DNA of 5,483 nt from contig JAISFK010000313.1 of NCBI GenBank assembly GCA_031263625.1, positions 1 to 5,483 of the forward strand, given 5' to 3'. A program made the position numbers and the translations under genes. Origin of the DNA: Clostridiales bacterium. GTDB taxonomy: Bacteria > Bacillota > Clostridia > WRLR01. Of the stretch, positions 1 to 5,483 are shown piece after piece; the stretch's first letter is position 1; the number at the start of each line of letters is the position of its first letter. A model generated the notes under the pieces. The model was given only the letters and a program-made list of their open reading frames with translations. It was not told the origin of the DNA and made no database searches.

Positions 1-100
1 CAGCCTCCTGCGCGGGTGCCTCTTGCGCCGCCGCTTCGGCTACAGTTTCGGCAGCGGCTTCGGCCCCGGCCACCGCCTCGGCTTCCGCCGCAATGGAGAG
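1..100 (-). other. Ala/Glu-rich low-complexity tail of the galactanase
   Basis: Residues 779-811 of the galactanase are almost entirely Ala and Glu with scattered Val, Gln and Pro (for example AEAEAVAGAEAAAETVAEAA). They follow the last FIVAR-like repeat and continue past the left edge. A flexible linker between the catalytic part and a distal anchoring domain is the simplest reading; what it leads to is not visible. Confidence 0.75.
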
Positions 101-2434
101 CGGCTCCGCCTGCGGCGCGCCGTTCAGCGCGATATACGCCCACGCCTCGTCCGCCACCGACTTGACGGCGGCCCACGAGCTCGCCGTGTATCTCGCGGGA
201 TTCAGCTTGGTCGCGCCCGCGAGCAGCTCCAGCAACTCGGAATATGGCTCGTAGCCTTGCTTTGGCGCGAGCCCGTCGAGCGCCGAGATGAGCGCCCCGT
301 AGCGGGCGTCAATCACGACCTGCGCCGTGTCGGGCGCCGCCAGCGCCGCCTGGGCATTTTGCAGCGCGCCGCCCAGCAGCGCGGCCGATTCGGCGGTGCA
401 GGCGAGCGCCGCGTTCTGCGCCATGCCATCTACGCTCGCGGCGAGCGCGGCCAGCGCCGCGCTGTCGCCCGGCGGGTTCGGGATGACCGAAACGTAGGCG
501 CGCACGGCGCTCATATTGCCCTTCGCCGCCGCCGCGCCCTCCACGACGTAGCCCGACGCCGATATGAGCTGCTCGCCGTTCACGGGCGCCCACTCCACGG
601 GCACCAGCGCGGTCGCCCCCGTCTGCACGTCCAGCTCCGTCACCGCCGCCGGCAGATCCGGCAGGCTGCCCTGCCGCGCCGTGACATACACGCCACTCTC
701 GACTACGCCGGTCGCGAACGCGTCCTTGAACACCTTCATGGACGCATACGGCTCGCGCTGCGGGCCGCTCGTCGTGAAGTTGACCGGGCCGTACTGCCCG
801 GTGCCGGCGCCCGCCCACGACCACACGCCCGCGCCTATGTTGTCGGGCGTGTCGTTCAGGATCTGCATGATGCGCGCAAAATCGTCGCCCTGCTTCTGCA
901 CGGACGGGACGCTGCCGGCCGGCTCGTTCGGATCGTTGGAGTAGCTGCCGGAATTTCTCGGCGAGCACTCGGAGATGTTGATCGCCAGCGCGGGGAACTC
1001 TTTATGCACCTCTACGAGGTATCTCTCCAGCATGGCCCACGTGCCGTGCCAGTTCGGGTAATACGAAACGCCGACCCTGTCGAGCGAGCTGCCCTTGGCG
1101 TCCAGGCGCCGCGTCAGCTGCCTGAGAAATTCGAGCCGCCTCGGAAGGTTCTCGCCCGTGTCGCCGCTGCCAAACGCGATGTGGATCTCCGTCGCGATCC
1201 TCACGCCGCGCGCCTGCTCCACCTCGCGGACGGCCTTTATGCCGGCGTCCACGAGCGCGGCGAAGCGATCAAATGACTCTTGGTACAGCTGGTACTGCGC
1301 GGGCGTGACCTGATCCTCGTGCCAGTATGACCACAGGATCTTCCCGCCGGGCTGCTCGCCGTTGATCGCGGCGCCGGATTCCACGCCCCACAGCATGCCC
1401 TCCGTCACTTCGTTGCCGATCGCCACGACGGTCGGCGCCGTGCCCTGCTCGACCAGCGCGTCGATCGTTTCGAGCGTGAAATCGTGCTGCGCCTCCACAA
1501 GCTCGTCGAACGGCAAATCCGCCCATGCGTATGGTTTGGTCTGCTTGCTCGGATCCGCCCACGAATCGGAGTAGTGGAAGTCGATCGCCAAGTCGAGCCC
1601 GGCGCCCGTCACGTAGGGCGCGAGCTTCAGCGTGTTGGCGGGGCTGCAGTTTGTCGCCGCAAGGTTGGGAACGCCCGTGCGCTCGTTCCTCGGCTCGTTC
1701 CAGACGCGCAGCCGGAGCGCGGACCAGCCCATGTCCTTTGCCAGCCCGAAGATGTTGTCGCCGTCGGACGCCGGCCCGGCGCCATCGCCCGACAGCCTGC
1801 CGCCGCGAACGCCCGGCTGCGGCGGGTTGTTCTCTCGGTTGTAATAATAGTAGTAAGTGTTCTCGCTGCCCAGCTCGGACATGTCCGAGCCGTTCTTGAG
1901 ATCCGCGCGCAGATAGTTGAACGCGGACAGCTCGCTGACGGCGGCGCCGCCCCAGACCGTGAGGCGCAGATAGCGCATGCCCTCGCTTGAGAAGACGTCC
2001 GTGAAGCCGCCCGCGGCGCGCTCGTTCGCCGAGCGGTCGGCCAGCAGCACCCAGTCCGCGCCGTCGCCGGAACACTCGATCTTGTACTTGTTTGCGGCGG
2101 TCGCGTCCGCGAAGACGATCTGCGTCTTCCGTATGGCGTCGTAAGCGCCCGAAAGATCCGCAGTCAGCGTGTGCGGCCCGTCGCCTTCGGGCGCCCACGC
2201 CGTGGCAAGGTCGCCGTCGGCGGCATATGCGGCCGTTTCGCCGGCGCTGTCGGCGCTCAGCGCCACCCAGTATTTGCCCAGAATGTTGCTTTCGACGGGC
2301 GCGTATGAGGCCGACCCGCTCAAGGCCTGCGCGACCGGGACGCCGCCCGCGCCCAAGATGCCGGGGAGCGGGGGCAATAGCGACAGCGCCACCGCGAGCG
2401 CCAGCGCCGCGCTGATCAGACGTTTCTTATTCAT
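1..2434 (-). CDS. Secreted multi-domain GH53 endo-beta-1,4-galactanase (3' end cut by window edge)
   Basis: Hydrolyses internal beta-1,4-galactosyl bonds in galactan side chains of pectin and type I arabinogalactan, outside the cell. Seen over 811 codons: signal peptide (MNKKR, hydrophobic core 6-20, likely cleavage after AQA at 35-37); F5/8 type C (discoidin-like) carbohydrate-binding domain about 46-176 (DGDLATAW, SGDGADW, RYLRLTVWG); GH53 barrel about 182-575; Big_4 Ig-like domain about 580-651 (GSLPDLP, PVEWAPV); FIVAR-like helical repeats about 657-722 and 728-772 (YTASSW at 749-754); Ala/Glu-rich tail. GH53 landmarks are GSDMS 182-186, LRLRVWNEP 240-248, DFHYSDSWADPSKQ 285-298, IGNE with acid/base Glu342, SYYPNWHGT 457-465, and nucleophile Glu489 in ISEC. 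The family's usual FYWEP-like strand reads VWSWAG (537-542). ATG 2434 is chosen because it opens the signal peptide; its GGGA ribosome site (2443-2446) is weak. A cell-wall anchor or SLH domains may follow beyond the edge. Family call is firm; exact substrate is inferred. Confidence 0.9.
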   Translation of the reverse strand, partial: MNKKRLISAALALAVALSLLPPLPGILGAGGVPVAQALSGSASYAPVESNILGKYWVALSADSAGETAAYAADGDLATAWAPEGDGPHTLTADLSGAYDAIRKTQIVFADATAANKYKIECSGDGADWVLLADRSANERAAGGFTDVFSSEGMRYLRLTVWGGAAVSELSAFNYLRADLKNGSDMSELGSENTYYYYYNRENNPPQPGVRGGRLSGDGAGPASDGDNIFGLAKDMGWSALRLRVWNEPRNERTGVPNLAATNCSPANTLKLAPYVTGAGLDLAIDFHYSDSWADPSKQTKPYAWADLPFDELVEAQHDFTLETIDALVEQGTAPTVVAIGNEVTEGMLWGVESGAAINGEQPGGKILWSYWHEDQVTPAQYQLYQESFDRFAALVDAGIKAVREVEQARGVRIATEIHIAFGSGDTGENLPRRLEFLRQLTRRLDAKGSSLDRVGVSYYPNWHGTWAMLERYLVEVHKEFPALAINISECSPRNSGSYSNDPNEPAGSVPSVQKQGDDFARIMQILNDTPDNIGAGVWSWAGAGTGQYGPVNFTTSGPQREPYASMKVFKDAFATGVVESGVYVTARQGSLPDLPAAVTELDVQTGATALVPVEWAPVNGEQLISASGYVVEGAAAAKGNMSAVRAYVSVIPNPPGDSAALAALAASVDGMAQNAALACTAESAALLGGALQNAQAALAAPDTAQVVIDARYGALISALDGLAPKQGYEPYSELLELLAGATKLNPARYTASSWAAVKSVADEAWAYIALNGAPQAEPLSIAAEAEAVAGAEAAAETVAEAAAQEAPAQEA

Positions 2435-2442
2435 TTTGGCAA

Positions 2443-2446
2443 TCCC
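2443..2446 (-). promoter_or_regulatory. Weak ribosome binding site of the galactanase gene
   Basis: Minus-strand GGGA lies 8 nt before the ATG at 2434. It is the only purine run at suitable spacing, and it is much weaker than the site in front of the adaptor gene. Weak initiation would fit control in the long leader, but that is inference. Confidence 0.4.
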
Positions 2447-2618
2447 GCTGCTCTTGACAGGCCAAGCTCGCGCACCCCGAGCCAAACGCGCGGCCGCAGG
2501 CACTGCAACTACGGGCGCAACCGCCGCCCGCATAGCCGCAAGCCCGCGCCTTTCCGCCCGCTAATCCCTGCCGCCGCCAACCGCTAAAGCCTTGCCACCA
2601 AAACATCCCATGCAATGC

Positions 2619-2632
2619 GCGCCCGCGGGCGC
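2619..2632. repeat. Perfect 14-nt GC palindrome in the galactanase leader
   Basis: GCGCCCGCGGGCGC reads identically on both strands. It lies about 185 bp before the galactanase start. No T-run follows it on either strand, so it does not look like an intrinsic terminator. It could be an operator or leader stem, but a palindrome of this kind is not very unlikely by chance in GC-rich DNA. Confidence 0.35.
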
Positions 2633-2713
2633 CTCTCGCCGCGCGTCCGCCCAATGCGCCTGCCTTTATCTCTTTCTCCAACAACCCAGCAACCACGGCA
2701 TGACGCCTCGCTG

Positions 2714-2779
2714 TTAAGCATAGCGCGTGCCGATAATGAAAATCTGTCATTAAGCGTAACGCATGTCAGTAACAATGAA
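2714..2779. repeat. Two diverged direct repeats, 36 bp apart
   Basis: Copy A (2714-2740) and copy B (2750-2779) both begin TTAAGC and both end in ATGAA. Over the first 18 bases they agree at 14 positions, and all four differences are transitions. A less well aligned stretch with a 3-base length difference follows. Each copy contains a small dyad, GCATAGCGC in A and GCGTAACGC in B. They lie inside the predicted galactanase leader. Tandem regulator sites or a duplicated RNA stem are possible; no known operator consensus was recognised. Confidence 0.5.
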
Positions 2780-2932
2780 GCGGTTCATGCCATGGGTCTG
2801 CCGAGGGCGCGCGGCCGGACGGCGGATTCCCTATAGCTTGTTGCGGCGTCTTTCATTGGCACGCCAGCCTTGATCAGTGCCGAGCAGCTTTCCTTTCTGT
2901 TATTTTGTGAAGATTCAAGCCAACCATCACGC

Positions 2933-2960
2933 TTTACTTTATGTTATACAACTATATAGC
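2933..2960 (+). promoter_or_regulatory. Possible promoter of the adaptor gene
   Basis: TTTACT (2933-2938) and TATAGC (2955-2960) are separated by 16 nt; each matches four of six SigA consensus bases. If real, it overlaps the stronger minus-strand promoter face to face, so the two could interfere. Other AT-rich stretches (2991-3001, 3078-3085) could equally supply a -10 box, so the assignment is weak. Confidence 0.3.
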
Positions 2961-2971
2961 CAAAGTGTCAA
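2943..2971 (-). promoter_or_regulatory. SigA-type promoter directed at the galactanase gene
   Basis: On the minus strand a perfect -35 box TTGACA (2971-2966) is followed by exactly 17 nt and then TATAAC (2948-2943), five of six to the consensus -10 box. It sits in an AT-rich pocket of a GC-rich region. Transcription would begin near 2936 and give a leader of about 500 nt before the ATG at 2434. It is the best promoter match I found on either strand of the spacer. Confidence 0.7.
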
Positions 2972-3098
2972 GACGCCCGCGAAATTCGGCAATTAATAAT
3001 TTCTTTACACTCCAAACACAAATCGGCAGCAAATTTTTTATAGGCTTTTCTCACGGAGCCAATAAGCACGAATCTGCATATATATCCATTTTGATTAT

Positions 3099-3106
3099 GA
3101 GAGGTG
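3099..3106 (+). promoter_or_regulatory. Ribosome binding site of the adaptor gene
   Basis: GAGAGGTG lies 7 nt before the ATG at 3114 and closely matches the AGGAGGTG Shine-Dalgarno core. It settles the start at 3114: the neighbouring ATGs at 3097 and 3118 are in other frames. Confidence 0.8.
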
Positions 3107-3113
3107 CACTTGC

Positions 3114-5483
3114 ATGGATGCCAAGGGGGCCAAGGGGGCCAAGAAGTCCGGAAAAGCTGGCGGCAGGAGCGGAAAGAGCAGGGCGGCGGCCGCGGCCAAG
3201 GCGCTTGTCGCGCTCGTCGTCCTGGCGGCGGCCGCGGCGGGCGCGTATTACTATTTCATATACAGCAAGCCCGCCGCCGCTGCCGAGGTCGAGGTGCAGC
3301 AGACGGGCGTCGCGCGCCGGGGCGACATCAGCGTGACCATCAGCGGCGCCGGCCCCGTTTCGTATTCGGTGAGGCGCGACGTCAAGTCCGAGATAAACGG
3401 CAGCGTCCTGAAAGCCAATTTTTCCGAGGGCGAGCTGGTCAAGGCGGGCGACGTCATCTTCGAGATAGACAACAAGGAGACTCTCGACGCCATATCGCAG
3501 ATAGAGAACGAGATAAAGCAGCAGGAGATATCCAACGCGAGCCTGTCGCCGCAGGACTTTGGCAGCATGCAGATATACGCCCTCGGCAACGGGCTCGTTT
3601 CAAACGTCGGCGTCCACGTCGGGGACGACGTCAACAAGGGCTCGACCGTCATGACGATAACGGACAAGAACAGCCTGAGCGCGCTGTTTCCGTTCGCGGC
3701 TGAGGACGCGGCGCTGCTGTCCGTCGGCCAGGACGTGACCCTCGTCAACCTGGACGGCGAGTTTGAGGAGTGCCCGGCGAAGATAACGGACATACAGCGC
3801 GACGCCGGCGGCGCGGCGGCCGTGTACGTCGAGATCACCGCCCAAATATCGCAGCAGCTGAAAAACGGGACGAACGTGGCGGCGCTTGTAAAACGCGCGG
3901 ATCTGCCGGCGCAGGCGGGCCTGGGGGCCGCAGCCGGCGGCGATGCGGGCGCCGGGGCGGGAGCGGGAGCAGGCGAGGGCGCTGGCGGCGGCGGGGGCAG
4001 CGGCGATGCCGGGGCGGCCGGCGGCGCTTCGGGCGGCGGCAGTGGCGTTGCGGGCGAGGGCGCGAGCGGCGGCAGCGGCAACGGCGCGAGCGGCAGCAAC
4101 GGCAACAGCGGCGCCGCAGGAGCCAATGGCGCGGCCGAAGCCGCCGAGGCTGGGGATGGCGCGGGAGTCATTGCCGAAGCGGGAGCGGGCGGCGGTTCGG
4201 GAGCGGGCGAAAGCGAGGGCGGCGATTCGGGAGCTGCGGCAGGCGCGGACGGCGGCGCGGGCGCTGAGGCAGGCGGCGGGCAGGCGGCAGGCGCGGGCGC
4301 CTACGATAGCGCGGCATCCGACGTGGACGCGGCATCCGGCGAAAGCGCGGCGACCGCGGCCAGGCGGGCGGCCAAGGCGGCGGCCGCCCAGGCGCAGGAA
4401 CCCGCGCCGCAGGCGGCGGACATGCGCGCGCTGGACACGGCCTCTCTGTCGTTCAAGAGCGAGCTGGCGGTCAAGTCGCTCGGCACGGGAACGGTGACGG
4501 CCGTCAACGCGAAGGAGAACGACTACGTGCGCGAAGGCCAGCTTTTGGTGCAGATGTCAAACTCGGACGACTCATACGCGTATTCAAAAGCGCTGAACGA
4601 CCTGAAAATGCAGAATCTTGCCAACAATCTGGAAGCGGCGCGGGAAAAGCTCGACGACTACATAATATACGCCCCGATCGACGGCATGTTTGTGTCGCAG
4701 CCCATAAGCCGCGACGACTACATCGCGTCGAACCAGGTCGTCTGCACGATTGTGGATCCGGACAGCATGGAATTTGTGACGGACGTGGACGAGCTGGACA
4801 TAGACAGGGTGGCGGTCGGCCAGAGCGTCGATGTGAGCTTTGACGCGATCACGGACACCCAGGCAATCCCGGTCAAGGGCGAGATCAAGAAGATAGCGAT
4901 CGAGGGCACGTCGTCCGGCGGCGTGACCACATACGGCGTCACGATAGGCGTCGAGCCGTCCGGCAGGATAAAGGCGGGCATGAACGCGGACGGGGTCATA
5001 TACATCGAGTCGAAGTCCGACGTCGTTTTCGTGCCGGTCGAGGCCGTCACGCTTATCGGCGGCAGCCTCGCGTATGTGTACGTGGTGGACGAGAGCGCCG
5101 CCGCCGGCGAGGGGGGCGAGGCGGCCGCTGGCGGAGCGGCGGCTGGAGGCGAGGCGGGCGCAGAGGGCGGCGCGCCGCCGGCGGCCCCGGCTGGCGCTGG
5201 CGAGGGCGCTGGTGTGGACGAGGGTGCTGGCGCTGGCACGGGCGGCGGCGCAGGCATCGGCAATGGCGCGGGCGGCCCAGGCGCGGCAACGGCAGATGGC
5301 GCCGGCGCGGCCGTGCTGGGCGACGGCGCGCTAGGCAACTCCGGCGCAGCAGACGGCGCCGACGCGCCGGAGCAGGCCGGCGGGGAGCCTCTGAGCGGCT
5401 CAGGCGGCGCGCCGGGCTTCCGCCCGTCCTTTGACGGCTCGTTCACAGGCAGTTTTGGCGGCAGGCCGGGCGGCGGCGCGGGC
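3114..5483 (+). CDS. HlyD/YknX-type efflux transporter periplasmic adaptor subunit with Gly/Ala-rich insertions (3' end cut by window edge)
   Basis: Membrane-anchored adaptor (membrane fusion protein) that would link an ABC or RND-type exporter to the cell exterior; substrate unknown. Seen over 790 codons: a Lys/Gly/Ala-rich cytoplasmic start (1-29), one membrane helix (about 30-50, ending AYYYFIY), then a first lipoyl/barrel-sandwich half (about 65-185; EINGSVLKANFSEGELVKAGD) and beta-barrel (186-259; FPFAAEDAALLSVGQ). A Gly/Ala block (266-436) follows. A second lipoyl half (440-548; GTGTVTAVNAKENDYVREGQ) contains a short helical segment (about 488-515) and YAPIDG. A second barrel follows (551-632; TDVDELDIDRVAVGQ, GVTTYGVTIG, GMNADGVIY), then VPVEAVTLIGG and another Gly/Ala block. 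This two-lipoyl order matches, from memory, adaptors common in Clostridia, where the central block is absent. The ATPase and permease genes would be expected downstream, out of view. Isoleucine is mostly ATA, unlike the neighbour. Confidence 0.88.
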   Translation, partial: MDAKGAKGAKKSGKAGGRSGKSRAAAAAKALVALVVLAAAAAGAYYYFIYSKPAAAAEVEVQQTGVARRGDISVTISGAGPVSYSVRRDVKSEINGSVLKANFSEGELVKAGDVIFEIDNKETLDAISQIENEIKQQEISNASLSPQDFGSMQIYALGNGLVSNVGVHVGDDVNKGSTVMTITDKNSLSALFPFAAEDAALLSVGQDVTLVNLDGEFEECPAKITDIQRDAGGAAAVYVEITAQISQQLKNGTNVAALVKRADLPAQAGLGAAAGGDAGAGAGAGAGEGAGGGGGSGDAGAAGGASGGGSGVAGEGASGGSGNGASGSNGNSGAAGANGAAEAAEAGDGAGVIAEAGAGGGSGAGESEGGDSGAAAGADGGAGAEAGGGQAAGAGAYDSAASDVDAASGESAATAARRAAKAAAAQAQEPAPQAADMRALDTASLSFKSELAVKSLGTGTVTAVNAKENDYVREGQLLVQMSNSDDSYAYSKALNDLKMQNLANNLEAAREKLDDYIIYAPIDGMFVSQPISRDDYIASNQVVCTIVDPDSMEFVTDVDELDIDRVAVGQSVDVSFDAITDTQAIPVKGEIKKIAIEGTSSGGVTTYGVTIGVEPSGRIKAGMNADGVIYIESKSDVVFVPVEAVTLIGGSLAYVYVVDESAAAGEGGEAAAGGAAAGGEAGAEGGAPPAAPAGAGEGAGVDEGAGAGTGGGAGIGNGAGGPGAATADGAGAAVLGDGALGNSGAADGADAPEQAGGEPLSGSGGAPGFRPSFDGSFTGSFGGRPGGGAG
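3909..4421 (+). other. Gly/Ala-rich low-complexity insertion between the two adaptor halves
   Basis: Residues 266-436 are dominated by Gly and Ala, with Ser, Asn, Asp and Glu. Large hydrophobic residues are almost absent apart from an isolated Val-Ile pair and a Tyr. The last part becomes Ala-rich with a few charges (ARRAAKAAAAQAQEPAPQ). The reading frame stays open and the domains on both sides are intact, so this is a coding insertion rather than a frameshift. No long exact tandem unit is visible; the repetition is compositional. An extended flexible linker is the likely state. Confidence 0.85.
3947..3967 (+). other. Canonical G-quadruplex motif in the coding strand
   Basis: Four G-runs of at least three (3947-3949, 3954-3957, 3959-3961, 3965-3967) are separated by loops of 4, 1 and 3 nt, which fits the G3+N1-7 pattern on the coding strand and so in the mRNA. 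It falls in the Gly/Ala codon block, where GGC/GCG/GGA use makes G-runs likely. Whether it folds or matters is unknown. Confidence 0.4.
5094..5483 (+). other. Second Gly/Ala-rich low-complexity block at the visible C-terminal end of the adaptor
   Basis: From about residue 661 the protein changes abruptly from a beta strand (LAYVYVVDE) into Gly/Ala/Glu-rich sequence with some Pro and Asp. Near the edge it becomes Gly/Phe/Arg/Pro-rich (GFRPSFDGSF, GGRPGGG). In related adaptors this point falls inside or just before the last membrane-proximal domain, so the block may interrupt that domain. The continuation is outside the window. Confidence 0.8.

Larger units (their letters stand above)
2435..3113. 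other. Divergent intergenic region with two compositional halves
   Basis: These 679 bp separate the two divergent starts. About 2435-2700 and 2790-2835 are GC-rich, whereas 2700-2790 and 2880-3113 are AT-rich. Supported contents are a minus-strand SigA-type promoter (2943-2971), a possible overlapping plus-strand promoter (2933-2960), two diverged direct repeats (2714-2779), a 14-nt GC palindrome (2619-2632), an AATTA-A-TAATT palindrome (2991-3001) and the adaptor's ribosome site. No tRNA, convincing riboswitch or well-supported small gene was recognised. Confidence 0.8.

Noticed and set aside
23..1990. Several long plus-strand open frames opposite the galactanase (for example 23-1276 and 1484-1990)
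   Set aside because: They are Arg-rich, lack recognisable domains and lie antisense to a gene with clear GH53, F5/8C and Ig-like motifs. High GC depletes stop codons in the shadow frames.
309..2198. Minus-strand open frames 309-968 and 1269-2198 in other frames
   Set aside because: They overlap the galactanase in a shifted frame, are Arg/Gly/Ala-rich and show no domain; they are GC-driven shadows.
2454..2459. Plus-strand TTGACA as a -35 box
   Set aside because: No TATAAT-like box lies 15-19 nt downstream; the surrounding sequence is GC-rich leader.
2619..2632. Intrinsic terminator at the GC palindrome
   Set aside because: The perfect dyad has no loop and no following T-run on either strand.
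2615..2836. 73-codon plus-strand frame in the spacer
   Set aside because: Arg/Leu/Ser-rich, no ribosome site, no recognisable motif, and it lies opposite the predicted galactanase leader.
2830..2900. Cyclic-di-GMP (GEMM) or other riboswitch in the minus-strand leader
   Set aside because: A short GGCAC/GTGCC pairing (2858-2881) and a GACGC sequence caught the eye, but the conserved GCAAACC and GACGCAAAGCC cores are absent and no other class matched.
2941..3336. 131-codon plus-strand frame starting in the AT-rich spacer
   Set aside because: It has no ribosome site and overlaps the adaptor start out of frame. The adaptor has a good ribosome site and recognisable domains.
3251..4171. 306-codon minus-strand frame rich in Pro and Ala
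   Set aside because: It is antisense to the adaptor. Its Pro/Ala content is simply the complement of Gly/Ala codons.
4718..5446. 242-codon minus-strand Pro/Ala/Ser-rich frame
   Set aside because: Antisense to the second adaptor half and its Gly/Ala block; no ribosome site or domain.

Overview
This is a high-GC bacterial window holding the 5' parts of two divergently transcribed genes. Both run off the edges, so no stop codon of either is visible. The left 2.43 kb (minus strand) encodes a secreted multi-domain endo-beta-1,4-galactanase of glycoside hydrolase family 53 (GH53). The right 2.37 kb (plus strand) encodes the membrane-fusion/periplasmic-adaptor subunit (HlyD/YknX type) of an efflux or export transporter. 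The 679 bp between them is the only non-coding stretch.

Likely host: a GC-rich Gram-positive, most probably a member of the Bacillota (Clostridia or Paenibacillaceae-like). The reasons are the domain set of the galactanase (F5/8C + GH53 + Big_4 + FIVAR-like modules), the double-lipoyl adaptor type familiar from Clostridia-like genomes, a clear Shine-Dalgarno sequence, and a near-consensus SigA promoter. This is inference; there is no rRNA or other taxonomic marker.

Layout: 1-2434 (-) galactanase, 811 codons visible. 2435-3113 intergenic; it is GC-rich next to the galactanase and AT-rich next to the adaptor. It contains a TTGACA-N17-TATAAC promoter pointing at the galactanase from about 500 bp away, which implies a very long 5' leader. 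It also holds a pair of diverged direct repeats inside that leader. 3114-5483 (+) adaptor, 790 codons visible. Its two recognisable halves are separated by about 170 residues of Gly/Ala-rich low-complexity sequence, and a second Gly/Ala-rich block of at least 125 residues follows the last recognisable beta strands.

How they might work together: the galactanase would cut beta-1,4-galactan (pectin RG-I side chains, type I arabinogalactan) outside the cell. The adaptor would serve a transporter, probably a MacB-like ATPase and permease encoded beyond the right edge. Nothing in the sequence shows a functional link, and their isoleucine codon usage differs strongly. I see no evidence for a defence system, mobile element, CRISPR array or RNA gene. 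The most unusual items are the low-complexity blocks in the adaptor, the long galactanase leader with its repeats, and the codon-usage contrast.
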